Below are positions 9,148 to 17,913 of a stretch of 64,000 nucleotides of DNA, piece by piece; position 1 is the first letter of the stretch, and each line of letters begins with the position of its first letter. The stretch is from Roseivivax halotolerans (GTDB lineage Bacteria; Pseudomonadota; Alphaproteobacteria; Rhodobacterales; Rhodobacteraceae). Position numbers and translations under genes: made by a program. Under the pieces are notes generated by a model, which ran no database searches, was not told the DNA's origin, and saw only the letters and a program-made list of their open reading frames with translations. The DNA is taken from the NCBI RefSeq assembly GCF_900115815.1, contig NZ_FOXV01000002.1, forward strand, positions 248,001-312,000. Reading direction: 5' to 3'.

Positions 9148-9711
9148 TTAACCCAGAAGGATCGTCGTTTCGTCGACGAACTCAGCCAGCGGAACCGGCA
9201 GGTTGGTCGGCGCGGGGCCGCGGCGGATGCGGCCGGCCGTGTCGTAGTGCGAGCCGTGGCAGGGGCAGAACCAGCCGTTGTAATCGCCCGCACCGTTGCC
9301 GAGCGGCACGCAGCCGAGATGCGTACAGACGCCCATCATCACGAGCCAGCGACCCTCCTCGTCGAGGGCGCGGTTCTCGTCCGTGGCGGGCTGCTCGCCC
9401 TGAAGATTCTCGTTGCGCGCGATCGGGTCGACCAGTTCGGACACGTCGACCGAGCGGGCCTCTTCGATCTCGGCCTGGCCGCGGTTGCGGATGAAGACCG
9501 GCTTGCCGAGCCATTGCACGGTGATCTGCGAACCCTCGTTGACGCCGCCGACATCGACCCGGATGGTCGAGAGCGCGCGCACATCCGCGGAGGGGTTCAT
9601 TTGATTGATAAGCGGCCAGACGGCTGCGCCCGCCGCGACCGCACCCGCGCCTGCCGTGGCGTAGTAGAGAAAGTCTCTCCGGGTGCCTGTGTGATCTTCT
9701 GCGTTCGACAC
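9148..9711 (-). CDS. petA: Rieske iron-sulfur subunit of the bc1 complex
   Basis: 187 aa. The N-terminus carries twin arginines (RRDFLYY, from residue 11) followed by a Gly/Ala-rich membrane helix, the usual Tat-dependent uncleaved anchor. Cluster ligands are in CTHLGC (residues 129-134) and CPCHGSHYD (149-157), with both disulfide Cys present. It moves electrons from quinol at cytochrome b to cytochrome c1. It is the first gene of the petABC operon; the promoter must lie in the 216-base gap shared with the divergent outer-membrane gene. Confidence 0.98.
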   Translation of the reverse strand: MSNAEDHTGTRRDFLYYATAGAGAVAAGAAVWPLINQMNPSADVRALSTIRVDVGGVNEGSQITVQWLGKPVFIRNRGQAEIEEARSVDVSELVDPIARNENLQGEQPATDENRALDEEGRWLVMMGVCTHLGCVPLGNGAGDYNGWFCPCHGSHYDTAGRIRRGPAPTNLPVPLAEFVDETTILLG

Positions 9712-9927
9712 GAGGTTGTCTCCGTTCCCTGCACCGGCATACCGGCAAATCTCGGAATGCGCCGCGGACGGATCCGCAGCGTTCTGCGGGGCTAATTAGC
9801 GAACAGAGTTTAAGGCGTCCAGAACACAAAGACAGGAGAATCGAAAAAGCGCCGTTGTGTCGCGGTTGGAACCAAACCGCTCAGATGCCACTTAGCCCTC
9901 ATGGGTAGCTAGAAACGGCAGACAATT
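9712..9927. promoter_or_regulatory. Divergent promoter region between petA and an outer-membrane protein gene
   Basis: This gap must serve both genes. It holds a six-base-pair GC stem with a four-base loop (arms at 9774-9779 and 9784-9789) and, next to it, a perfect ten-base palindrome GCTAATTAGC at 9791-9800. Both lie in the petA leader about 65-90 bases from its start. No exact -35/-10 pair stands out. A regulatory role for the palindrome is inference. Confidence 0.4.
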
Positions 9928-10584
9928 ATGAATTTGAACCTTTGTTGTGTCCCGCTGACGGTTTTGGCCGTCTCGGTGGCCAGTGCGGCAACGGCCGAAG
10001 TCGAACTTTCCATTTATTCAGGCAAGCAAGGCGCTCCCGACAGCCAGTTCGAGGGGGATTATCCCGGCGGCGGCTCGTTCGATCGTGACGTGTCCTGGAA
10101 CGGCAAATCGTTCTCCGCGCCGCCTTATTATGGCGTGCGTGGCACTTGGTGGCAGGACAGCGGCCTCGGCTTCGGCGCAGAGTTCACGCACAGCAAGGTC
10201 TATCTCGACGGCTCCGACCAGGACGCGCTCGGCTTCGACGATTTCCAGCTGACCGACGGTCTCAACGTCATCACGGCGAACGCGATGTATCGCTGGCAGA
10301 ACGCGGCGGGGCCCGTGACACCCTATGTCGGTGCGGGTCTCGGCTTCACCTTGCCCCATGTCGATGCCGAGGTCGGCGGCGAGAAAACCTACGGATACCA
10401 GTTCGGCGGCCCGGCCATGCGCCTGATGGCAGGGGCCAGCTACGACGTGACCGAGCGGGTGGCCGTGTTCGGGGAATATCAGTTCACCGCGTCTCGGAAC
10501 GATCTCGACCTCGATGGCGGCGGCGATGTGCAGACCGACATCACCACCAACGCGGTCAATGTCGGCGTCTCCCTCAAGTTTTAG
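9928..10584 (+). CDS. Outer-membrane beta-barrel protein
   Basis: 218 aa. It has a signal peptide (hydrophobic residues 8-22, cleavage near ATA-EV), then alternating polar and aromatic strands, and it ends in VGVSLKF; a terminal Phe is the classic signal for outer-membrane assembly. Strands such as YYGVRGTWWQD, VTPYVGAGLGFTLPHV and RVAVFGEYQFTAS suggest an eight-stranded barrel like OmpW or OmpA-type porins. Some rhizobial lipid A oxidases (LpxQ) share this general look, but I cannot confirm that. The stop overlaps the convergent pssA gene by 11 bases. The function remains open. Confidence 0.82.
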   Translation: MNLNLCCVPLTVLAVSVASAATAEVELSIYSGKQGAPDSQFEGDYPGGGSFDRDVSWNGKSFSAPPYYGVRGTWWQDSGLGFGAEFTHSKVYLDGSDQDALGFDDFQLTDGLNVITANAMYRWQNAAGPVTPYVGAGLGFTLPHVDAEVGGEKTYGYQFGGPAMRLMAGASYDVTERVAVFGEYQFTASRNDLDLDGGGDVQTDITTNAVNVGVSLKF

Positions 10585-11329
10585 GGAGCCGCCGCCTCAG
10601 CGTCATCAGCTTGAACGCGACGATCACGACATAGGCGATGCACAGCACGACAAGACTGATCCAGGCGTAGATGAACAGCAGCGCCCCAACGGTCACGAAA
10701 GCCACCAGGAAAACCTTGGCGTTCCGGCGCGGCACCTTCGTCGTCTTGAAGGACCAGGTCGGAACGCGGCTGACCATCATCAGCCCCACCCCCATCACGT
10801 AAAGCGCCAGCAAAAGATCCGGCAGCACCGGCTGCAGGCCGAAGGCGAAGGACACGAACATCGGCAGCATCGCAAGCATGGCCCCCGCCGGTGACGGAAC
10901 GCCCGTGAAGTAGGCCTCCTCTCCGCCTTTGCCGCCTGCCTCTTCCTTCCGCGCCACGTTGAACCGCGCAAGGCGCATCACGCAGCAGATCGCGTAGACG
11001 ACCACCGCCAGCCAGCCGAAACCGCGCAAATCCTCGAGCGCCCAGAGATAGAGCAGGAAGCCCGGCGCGACCCCGAAATTGAGAAAATCGGCGAGACTGT
11101 CGAGTTCCGCCCCCATCTTGCTATCCGAGCCCAGCGCCCGCGCCAGCCGTCCGTCGAGCCCGTCGAGCACGGCCGCGAGCAAGATCATCTGCACCGCGAG
11201 TTCCCAGCGCGCATCGAGCCCGTAGCGCAGCGATGTCAGCCCGAGCCCGATCGCCGTCAGCGTCAGCATGTTCGGAATGAGCTGAACGAGCGTCAGCTTG
11301 TCGCTGCGGGGAGGCTCGGCATCTTTCAT
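10574..11329 (-). CDS. pssA: CDP-diacylglycerol-serine O-phosphatidyltransferase
   Basis: 251 aa, a polytopic membrane enzyme. The CDP-alcohol phosphotransferase signature is complete: DGLDGRLAR followed by [16 protein letters not shown], giving the D-G-x2-A-R-x8-G-x3-D-x3-D pattern. It joins serine to CDP-diacylglycerol to make phosphatidylserine. Its start overlaps the psd stop by four bases (ATGA), so precursor and product enzymes are translated together. At the 3' end it overlaps the convergent outer-membrane protein gene by 11 bases. Confidence 0.95.
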   Translation of the reverse strand: MKDAEPPRSDKLTLVQLIPNMLTLTAIGLGLTSLRYGLDARWELAVQMILLAAVLDGLDGRLARALGSDSKMGAELDSLADFLNFGVAPGFLLYLWALEDLRGFGWLAVVVYAICCVMRLARFNVARKEEAGGKGGEEAYFTGVPSPAGAMLAMLPMFVSFAFGLQPVLPDLLLALYVMGVGLMMVSRVPTWSFKTTKVPRRNAKVFLVAFVTVGALLFIYAWISLVVLCIAYVVIVAFKLMTLRRRLPKT

Positions 11330-11997
11330 GACGCGGGACCGTCCAGCCGGGCGATCACGCTCTCGCCCGCGATCATCGTCTGACCGAGGGCGACCTCTGG
11401 CTCCACGCCTTCGGGCAGGTAGACATCGAGCCGCGAGCCAAAGCGAATGAGACCGAACCGCTCGCCCCGGCGCAGCGGCGCGCCTTCCTCGGTGAAGCAG
11501 AGAATGCGCCGCGCCACGAGGCCCGCAATCTGCGTGACGCCAAGCGTGCGCCCGTCCCCCATCTCGAGGATCAGCGAATTGCGCTCATTGTCGTCTGAGG
11601 CCTTGTCGAGCGAGGCGTTCAGGAACTTGCCCGGCTTGTAGGCGACGCGAGTCACGCGGCCTGCGACCGGCGCGCGGTTGATGTGGCAGTTGAACACCGA
11701 CATGAAGACCGACACACGCATGAGCGGCGTGTCGGACAGGCCAAGCTCGGGCGGCGGCACGGCGCGCTCGATCAGCGAGACCACGCCATCGGCGGGAGAT
11801 ACGACAAGGCCCGGCGCATCCGGCACGACCCGTTCGGGGTCGCGGAAGAAATAGTAGCACCAGATCGTAAGACCGACGCCGATCCAGCCCAGCGGCTCCC
11901 AGATGACGAAGAGGATGAGCGCGACCACCGCGAAGACCGCGACGAAGCGCTTCCCTTCGGGGTGCATGGGCTTGATGAAGGTATCGCGCATCCGCAT
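11326..11997 (-). CDS. psd: Phosphatidylserine decarboxylase proenzyme
   Basis: 223 aa, the short bacterial form. Two N-terminal membrane segments ([16 protein letters not shown] and following) are present. The self-cleavage site is the Gly-Ser in [11 protein letters not shown] near residue 195, where the Ser becomes the pyruvoyl group. SPADGVVS and HINRAPVAG are also family features. It decarboxylates phosphatidylserine to phosphatidylethanolamine, directly after PssA in the pathway. It is the first gene of the psd-pssA pair. Confidence 0.96.
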   Translation of the reverse strand: MRMRDTFIKPMHPEGKRFVAVFAVVALILFVIWEPLGWIGVGLTIWCYYFFRDPERVVPDAPGLVVSPADGVVSLIERAVPPPELGLSDTPLMRVSVFMSVFNCHINRAPVAGRVTRVAYKPGKFLNASLDKASDDNERNSLILEMGDGRTLGVTQIAGLVARRILCFTEEGAPLRRGERFGLIRFGSRLDVYLPEGVEPEVALGQTMIAGESVIARLDGPAS

Positions 11998-12078
11998 GAG
12001 TGCAGGCCTTTGGCAAGTGAAACTCTGCGCGGGTCGGTACTCTTGACCGCTTGAACGCGCAAGGGCGCGGCGTCTGCC

Positions 12079-12684
12079 TCAGCCTTGCGGCGCGGTCTCC
12101 TGCATCGACGCGCGATCGGCGAACCGCGCATACCAGGCGGACAGTTCGGGATGGCCGTTCCGCCAGCCACGCGCCTCGTGCCTGAGGTCGAGATAGCCAA
12201 GCGCGCAGCCAAGCGCGATCTGCCCGGCATCGACCGGCCCGGCGAGATGGCTCATCCAGCGCGCCTCGAGCGCATCGAGCGCGCGGGCCACTTTCAGCCA
12301 TTGCGCCTCGACCCAGTCCTCCGATTGTTTCTCGGGCTCGCGGAAGCGTCCTTCATAGACCATGGTAAGTGCTGCATCGAGCATCCCGTCCGCCGTCGCC
12401 TCCAGCGTCAGAACCTCCCAGATCCGGCTTTCAGGGTAGAAGCCGGCGCCGGCCTTGGCGTCGAGATAGCGGCAGATGACCCGGCTGTCATAGAGCGTCC
12501 CGCCATCGTCCCGCACGAGCGCAGGTATCTTGCCGAGCGGATTGAGCGCGGTCAGCTCGGGATCGGGGTCCATCGGCGAATTCGCACCGGAGATCAGCTC
12601 GACCCCGTCGATCAGACCGGTCTCGATCAGCATGACGTGGACCTTGCGGACGTAGGGCGACGGGCTGAGCTTGTAGAGTTTCAT
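12079..12684 (-). CDS. Glutathione S-transferase family protein
   Basis: 201 aa from the ATG at 12684; the longer frame from 12741 adds a basic leader and was not used. The N-terminal thioredoxin-like half starts MKLYKLSPSPYVRKV, with Ser/Pro at the usual glutathione-binding position, and holds the cis-Pro segment GKIPALV and the GTLYDSRVICRYLD loop. The C-terminal half is all helical. The fold is clear, but substrate and pathway are not; many such proteins detoxify electrophiles or act on aromatic intermediates. It stands alone between xerC and psd. Confidence 0.88.
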   Translation of the reverse strand: MKLYKLSPSPYVRKVHVMLIETGLIDGVELISGANSPMDPDPELTALNPLGKIPALVRDDGGTLYDSRVICRYLDAKAGAGFYPESRIWEVLTLEATADGMLDAALTMVYEGRFREPEKQSEDWVEAQWLKVARALDALEARWMSHLAGPVDAGQIALGCALGYLDLRHEARGWRNGHPELSAWYARFADRASMQETAPQG

Positions 12685-12743
12685 CGGGCGGCCTCCTCTG
12701 GCTGACGCCCGGACTATCGAAGCTTGCCGCGGCAAGCACAAGC

Positions 12744-13670
12744 CTAGCGCGCCTTCGGGTGCGCCGCCTCGTAAACCTTCATCAAGTGCACCTCGTCGAC
12801 CGAGGTATAGGCCTGTGTCGTCGAAAGCGAAGCGTGGCCCAGAAGCTCCTGGATCGCCCGCAGATCGCCGCCTGCAGCCAGAAGATGCGTCGCGAAGGAA
12901 TGCCGCATCGCGTGCGGTGTCGCGGTCGCGGGCAGCCCGAGCTGCATGCGCGCGGCCTCCGTCACCTTCTGCACCGCGCGCGGCGACAGCGCTCCGCCCC
13001 GGAGGCCGCGAAAGACCGGCGCATCCGCCGTCATCTCGTGCGGGCAGAGCCGGATATACCGCTCCACCGCATCCCGCGCGACTGGCAACACCGGCACCAC
13101 GCGCTCTTTCCCGCCCTTGCCGAGGATACGCAGGCTGGCCCCGAGCGGCAGATCTGTGCCGGTCAGCCCAAGCGCCTCGGAGATCCGCAGTCCCGAGCCG
13201 TAAAGCAGCGTCACCACCGCCGCGTCCCGCGCGCCGATCCAGCCCGCGCGGCCCTGATCTCCGACGCTATCGATCATCGCGCGCGCGGCGTCCTCGTTGA
13301 GGGGACGGGGCAGCTTCTTCTCGAATTTCGGGGCACGGGCCGACAGGACGGCTGTCGGCTCAAACCCTTCACGCTCGGAAAGCCAGCGATAGAATGACTT
13401 CACCGACGAGAGTTTGCGCGCCATGCTCCGGGGGCTGGCCCCGCCCTGGCGCAAGGACGCCATCCAGGCGCGCATATCCGTCACGCTGATCCGGGACAGC
13501 GCGCCAAGGCCCTTGGGCTCGCCGTGATATGTCACCATGAAGGCGATGAACTCGATGACGTCGGCGCGATAGGCTTTCTCGGTATTCTCGGACTGCCCTT
13601 TCAACGCGCGGGCAGTCTCGAGCCAGGCCCCGAGCGCGTCGCGCGCTTGCGGCGAGAGCGCGAGGCTCAC
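12744..13670 (-). CDS. xerC: Tyrosine recombinase XerC
   Basis: 308 aa. The N-terminal SAM-like core-binding domain (residues 1-105) includes SENTEKAYRADVIEF. The catalytic domain has the Arg in YGSGLRISEAL, the HxxR in HAMRHSFATHL, the His in LLGHASLSTTQ and the nucleophile in AYTSVD. With XerD it resolves chromosome dimers at dif. It overlaps the DUF484 gene by four bases, an arrangement common in alpha- and gammaproteobacteria, which supports XerC rather than an integron- or phage-type integrase. Confidence 0.93.
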   Translation of the reverse strand: MSLALSPQARDALGAWLETARALKGQSENTEKAYRADVIEFIAFMVTYHGEPKGLGALSRISVTDMRAWMASLRQGGASPRSMARKLSSVKSFYRWLSEREGFEPTAVLSARAPKFEKKLPRPLNEDAARAMIDSVGDQGRAGWIGARDAAVVTLLYGSGLRISEALGLTGTDLPLGASLRILGKGGKERVVPVLPVARDAVERYIRLCPHEMTADAPVFRGLRGGALSPRAVQKVTEAARMQLGLPATATPHAMRHSFATHLLAAGGDLRAIQELLGHASLSTTQAYTSVDEVHLMKVYEAAHPKAR

Positions 13671-14377
13671 TGCAACCAGCGCCGCATCGACCGTTCAAAC
13701 ACTCCGGCGAAGAAGGCCAGAAGGTCGGTGCCGTGCTGCGGCGTGAACTGGTGGGGGTCTTCGGCGCCCATGACGAGCATGCCCGGCAGGCGCCCCTCGC
13801 CGAAATCGAGCTTGAGGCACGCTTCCGAACGCACCCAATCGGCGATCTCACCATAGAATTCGGGATCTCCGCCTTCCATCTGGCGCAGTGTGACCTGACG
13901 GATCGGGGCGGAACGGCCGTTCGCGATATAGCTGTCGATGAAGCCGGGGCGCACGACGCTCAGCACGCCGCCAAGCCGCGCGACCGCCGGATCGTCCTGA
14001 GCGGAATCGGTGCTCTCCAGCACGAGTTTCACGCAATCGACGCGCAGGATATCCGCAACTTCACCACCGAGATCGCGCAGGAACGGCTCGAATTCGGTCG
14101 GGTCGAGAAGCCGCAGGATCGCGCGGTGAATCTGGTTGGTGCCGGCGAGGTTTTCATAGGCGGCCGCGATGACCGAACGGTGCGTTTCCTCGAGCCGGTC
14201 GAGCCGCGCCTCGAGACGCTCCATCGCGATGCCGCGCAGATCGACGATGTTCGAGCCCATCGATCGCTCGTTCGCCGCCACGAGCGCGCGCATCAGATCC
14301 TGATCTTCGAGAAGAAGGTCCGGCCGTTCCATCAACGCGCTACGCAGGGACGGATCGATCTTGGGCTGGCTGGTCAT
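13667..14377 (-). CDS. DUF484 family protein
   Basis: 236 aa. A predicted helical N-terminus (MERPDLLLEDQDLMRAL, then a long coiled coil around MERLEARLDRLEETHR) leads into a GAF-like domain (CVKLVLEST, then LKLDFGEGRLPGMLVMGAED). This layout matches DUF484, a family usually coded next to xerC, and here the stop overlaps the xerC start by four bases. No experimental function is known to me for the family. The GAF-like fold suggests ligand binding or a scaffold role. Confidence 0.85.
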   Translation of the reverse strand: MTSQPKIDPSLRSALMERPDLLLEDQDLMRALVAANERSMGSNIVDLRGIAMERLEARLDRLEETHRSVIAAAYENLAGTNQIHRAILRLLDPTEFEPFLRDLGGEVADILRVDCVKLVLESTDSAQDDPAVARLGGVLSVVRPGFIDSYIANGRSAPIRQVTLRQMEGGDPEFYGEIADWVRSEACLKLDFGEGRLPGMLVMGAEDPHQFTPQHGTDLLAFFAGVFERSMRRWLQ

Positions 14378-14503
14378 CGTGCCTCATCCATGTTGGAGCT
14401 CCTTGTGCCCGGAGCTTGGACCGATCTTTTCCCGTCTGGGCCACGTTCTGTCAACGCGCACGCAATGCAAGAGCGGGCTTCGACAATCGGGGTGCCTTTG
14501 AGG

Positions 14504-15205
14504 TCACGCCTGGCCGAGATAGGCACGCAGGCTGTCGGGCGGGTCGGAAAAGAGCGCCTCCGTCTCCCGCGGCGGCTCCGCGACGCCGTCCGCCACGAGC
14601 ACCGTCTGGCTGGCAAAGCGGCGCGCATCGGCGGGATCGTGGCTGACCATCAGCGCCAGCGCGCCGAGCTTGTCCGCAAGCTCGGCCACGCGGCTCAGCA
14701 TCTCGGCCTTGAGCGCCGGACCAAGCGCCGCGAAGGGCTCGTCGAGCAGGATCACCGGCCGATTCTGCAGCAGCACCCGCGCCAGCGCCGCCCGGCTCGC
14801 CTGCCCGCCCGACAACTCCGCCGGTTTGCGTGCGCCGAACCCGGCGAGCCCGACCTCGGCCAGCGCCTCTTCGATCTGCTGGTTCTCGTGGGCACTCACC
14901 CGCCCGCCACCCAGCCGCAACGCAAGTCCGAGATTCCGCGCAAGGCTCAGGTGCGGAAAGAGGTTTTGGTCCTGGAACAGCGAGGCGACCGGCCTCGTGC
15001 CAGGGGCATCGGCGGTAATGTCCCGTCCTTGCCAGAGAATCCGCCCCGCCTCGGGCCGCCGAAATCCAGCAATCGCATCGAGGAGCGTCGACTTGCCTGC
15101 CCCCGATGGTCCGACCACCGCAACGCGGCTCCGAGGCTCCAGCGTCATCTCGGCGCGCAGCGTGAAATCGCCCGCGCGCATCACGAGCCCATCAAGTTCA
15201 AGCAC
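14504..15205 (-). CDS. thiQ: Thiamine ABC transporter, ATP-binding protein
   Basis: 233 aa. Walker A is GPSGAGKSTL, the Q-loop FQDQNLFPHLS, the ABC signature LSGGQ, Walker B ILLDEPFAALGP, and the switch His lies in MVSHDPADARR. The length and the LVMRAGDFTLRAEMTLEPRSRV beginning fit ThiQ, one of the smallest importer ATPases. It overlaps thiP by eight bases and is last in a riboswitch-controlled unit, which supports thiamine or its phosphates as the cargo. Confidence 0.93.
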   Translation of the reverse strand: MLELDGLVMRAGDFTLRAEMTLEPRSRVAVVGPSGAGKSTLLDAIAGFRRPEAGRILWQGRDITADAPGTRPVASLFQDQNLFPHLSLARNLGLALRLGGGRVSAHENQQIEEALAEVGLAGFGARKPAELSGGQASRAALARVLLQNRPVILLDEPFAALGPALKAEMLSRVAELADKLGALALMVSHDPADARRFASQTVLVADGVAEPPRETEALFSDPPDSLRAYLGQA

Positions 15206-16709
15206 CGACGCGCCCTCCCCTGTCGAAGAGCCAGAACAGCGCCAAGCTCGCCATCAGGAGAAGCAGCGCCGCGCCCTGCGCCGCCTCCATCTGGTAGCTT
15301 CCCATCAAGCGATAAACCTGCAGCGGCAAGGTCGCGCGGTCGGGATCGGCGAAGAGTGCGATGACGCCCAGATCGCCCATCGACAGCGCCGCCGTCAGCC
15401 CCGCCGCGAAGCCCAAGGGCCGCTTCAGGCGCGGCAGCAGCACCCAGCGCGTCCAGGCCCACCCGCTAAGGCCGAGCGATCCGGCGAGCCGGCCGAAATC
15501 TTCCCGGATCGCCTCGGCCTCGGGCCGGAGGATACGCAGCGCGAAGGGCAGGCTCACCAGCGCGTTCACGAGCGCCGTGACCGGCAGCGCCAGCGCGAAC
15601 GGGTTCATGACGGGCCGGACCAGCAGGAACAGCCCGGTGCCAAGGACGAGCGGCGAGATGGCGATGCCGAGAAGGCCCAGAAGCTCTCCGCGCCGGGTCG
15701 CGAGCGGCAGCGCCCAGAGAAGGCATAGCGCGGTCGAGGCGAGCGCGACGCTCAGCGAGTGCCAGGCGGCCTCCAGCGTTCCGGCACCGAGCTGCAAGAG
15801 CCCCGGCGCGCCGCGCAAGGCCACGAGCGTCAGCGGCGTCAGCAGGAAGAGCGCAACGATCAGGATCGCGCCTCCATCGAGAAGGCGTGCCCCGAAGCCC
15901 CGCCCGTCCCAGCGCGCCACGCGCCGATCGAGCCCCGCGCCGAAGCTCGCCCCGCCCGAGAGCCGCAGCGCCACGAGCCCCGCCACGACGGCAAGCGCCA
16001 GTTGCAGAAGCGAGAGCGAGGCCGCGCGCCCGAGGTCGAAGTCGAACCGCATCGCCTGGTAGATGGCGAGCTCCACCGTCGTGGCGCGCGGGCCGCCCCC
16101 GAGCGTCAGCGCGACGGCAAAGGACGACAGGCATATCACGAAGATCACTGCGAAAGCCCCCGGCAGGATGCGCGCCAGCATCGGCGCTTCGAGCGTGCGG
16201 AACATCGCCCAGGGGCTGAGCCCGAGCGACGCCGCAAGCCGCAACCGCTCCCCCGGCATGGCAAGCCAGCCTTGCAGGACGAGCCGCGTGGCCAGCGGCA
16301 GGTTGAAGAAGACATGCGCGATGACCACCCCGTGCAATCCGTAGATCGTCATTTCCGGCAGGCCCAGCGCAGCGAGGCCCCGGTTGACGATGCCATTCGA
16401 TCCGAACGTCGCGATCAGCCCCAGAACGGCCACGATCACGGGGAGAATGAACGGCGCGCCCAGAAGCGCAACGAGGAGCCCGCGCCCCGGAAAGTTGCGC
16501 CGGGCGAGCGCCCGCGCGACGGGCACGGCGAAAAGCACGCTGAACCCCGCCGATAGCGTCGCCTGAACAAGCGTGAAGCGCAGCGCCTGCCCGTCACCGG
16601 GCGCGAAGGCCGACAGCCCTCCCGCCCGGATCAGCACCGCGGCGACCGGCACCAGCGTCAGCGCCAGCACCGCCGCGGCCGCGATCAGCGCGAGAGACCG
16701 GCGCGCCAT
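15198..16709 (-). CDS. thiP: Thiamine ABC transporter, permease
   Basis: 503 aa, about twelve transmembrane helices in two tandem permease domains, as expected for ThiP. Each half has an EAA-type loop; the first reads AASLGLSPWAMFRTLEAP, the second AGSLGLSGWAWTRWVLLP. It overlaps thiB by 25 bases at its start and thiQ by eight at its end. It forms the inner-membrane channel for thiamine uptake with ThiB and ThiQ. Confidence 0.93.
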   Translation of the reverse strand: MARRSLALIAAAAVLALTLVPVAAVLIRAGGLSAFAPGDGQALRFTLVQATLSAGFSVLFAVPVARALARRNFPGRGLLVALLGAPFILPVIVAVLGLIATFGSNGIVNRGLAALGLPEMTIYGLHGVVIAHVFFNLPLATRLVLQGWLAMPGERLRLAASLGLSPWAMFRTLEAPMLARILPGAFAVIFVICLSSFAVALTLGGGPRATTVELAIYQAMRFDFDLGRAASLSLLQLALAVVAGLVALRLSGGASFGAGLDRRVARWDGRGFGARLLDGGAILIVALFLLTPLTLVALRGAPGLLQLGAGTLEAAWHSLSVALASTALCLLWALPLATRRGELLGLLGIAISPLVLGTGLFLLVRPVMNPFALALPVTALVNALVSLPFALRILRPEAEAIREDFGRLAGSLGLSGWAWTRWVLLPRLKRPLGFAAGLTAALSMGDLGVIALFADPDRATLPLQVYRLMGSYQMEAAQGAALLLLMASLALFWLFDRGGRVGA

Positions 16710-17668
16710 GCCTCGATCGCCTGATCCTTGAGTTCAGCTGCCTCGTCCTCGGAGTAGAACAGCACTTCATCCGGCAAGTCGAGTTGCCGGAACCCGTCCG
16801 GCCAGCGCTCCTGCGGCAATGCCGCCGGGAACGACCAGTTGCCCGTCGCGATCATCTCCTGGAACTCCTCCGACAGGATGAAGGCCATGAAGTCCTGCGC
16901 AAGCTCCGGCACATCTGTCGTCGATGTCACCGCGGCCAGCTCGACCATGAAGTAATGCCCCTCGGGGAAGATCGCCGCCTTCACCGTGTCGTCGTCCTCG
17001 GCGATGATGTGGTAGGCGGGCGAGGTTGTGTAGGACAGAACCATGTCCGCCTCGCCATCGGTGAAGAGCCCGTAGCTCTCGGACCAGCCCTTGGTCACGG
17101 TCAGCACGTTGTCCGAGAGGTCCGCCCAGGCGGCCTCTGCCTCCTCGCCATAGACCGACTGCACCCAGAGCGCGAGCGCGAGGCCCGAGATCGATGTGCG
17201 CGGATCCTGGATGACGAGTCTCAGATCATCGCCCGCCTCACGAAGCGCGTCGAAGCTCTGCGGCGGCTCTGCCAAACGCTCGGTGTCGTAGACGAAGGCG
17301 GTATGCCCGTAATTGAAGGGCAGGAAGATATCGTCGGTCCAGTCGATCGGCAGCGTCAGCGCATCCGTGTCCTGCCCGTGGGGCGCGAAGAGACCGCTTT
17401 CGCGGGCGCGCTTGGTCACGTCGGTGTTGAGCCCGAACACCACGTCCGCCTCGGTCGCCTGCCCTTCGAGCAGAAGCCGCGGCAAGAGATCGCCCGGCTT
17501 GAACTGAAGATCGCAGTCGCAGCGCGCCTCGAACAGCTCTTCGATCTTGGGGCCCGGCCCCCATTCGGAGACGATGTAATCGCCAGCATAGACAGTGAGC
17601 ACGTTCTCCTGGGCGAGCGCGGTGCCCGCGGTGAGCGTGGCCGCTGCAAAAGTCGTGAGGGCTTTCAT
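16685..17668 (-). CDS. thiB: Thiamine-binding periplasmic protein
   Basis: 327 aa from the ATG at 17668, with a clean signal peptide (MKALTTFAAATLTAGTALAQ). A longer in-frame start at 17761 lies inside the TPP riboswitch and was rejected. The mature protein is a type II periplasmic binding protein: NVLTVYAGDYIVSEWGPG at the start, a CDCD pair, and WSFPAALPQERWPDGF near the end, close to known ThiB sequences. It delivers thiamine, TMP or TPP to ThiPQ. It is the first gene under the riboswitch. Confidence 0.94.
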   Translation of the reverse strand: MKALTTFAAATLTAGTALAQENVLTVYAGDYIVSEWGPGPKIEELFEARCDCDLQFKPGDLLPRLLLEGQATEADVVFGLNTDVTKRARESGLFAPHGQDTDALTLPIDWTDDIFLPFNYGHTAFVYDTERLAEPPQSFDALREAGDDLRLVIQDPRTSISGLALALWVQSVYGEEAEAAWADLSDNVLTVTKGWSESYGLFTDGEADMVLSYTTSPAYHIIAEDDDTVKAAIFPEGHYFMVELAAVTSTTDVPELAQDFMAFILSEEFQEMIATGNWSFPAALPQERWPDGFRQLDLPDEVLFYSEDEAAELKDQAIEAWRAGLSR

Positions 17669-17724
17669 GGTGCCATCCTTCCATTTGCGGCGGATGGGCA
17701 AGATACTGCGGGCGCTGCCGGCAA

Positions 17725-17807
17725 ACCTTCCCTCCGCCGGTGTTAACCGGTTCAGGTTCAACGGGTTCGCGGCATCACCGCATCTCAGCCTTCCGGCACC
17801 CCGAGGT
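17725..17807 (-). promoter_or_regulatory. TPP riboswitch (THI element)
   Basis: Read on the minus strand, the region contains CGGGGTGCC, then GGCTGAGATG, then CCCGTTGAACCTGAACCGG and TTAACACCGGCGGAGGGAAGG. These are the conserved core blocks of the thiamine pyrophosphate aptamer, in order. Short ACCT/AGGT arms at 17804-17807 and 17725-17728 can close the outer stem. It ends about 57 bases before the thiB start, so TPP probably blocks translation or elongation of thiBPQ. Confidence 0.95.
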
Positions 17808-17913
17808 ACACAGAGACGTAATCCTGCCCGCTGCCGCTGACAAGGCGAAACGGCTTGAGGGGGGCGCGGGCCTTCTTTAGGACAAGCGCGACCAGCTATT
17901 TCGGAGCGGCGAG

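Noticed and set aside
13733-15364. A 543-codon open frame on the plus strand across DUF484 and thiQ
   Set aside because: It crosses two well-supported genes and a gap, and has no recognisable domain.
17669-17761. Extended N-terminus for thiB starting at 17761
   Set aside because: The extension would be read from inside the TPP riboswitch, and the signal peptide begins cleanly at the ATG at 17668.
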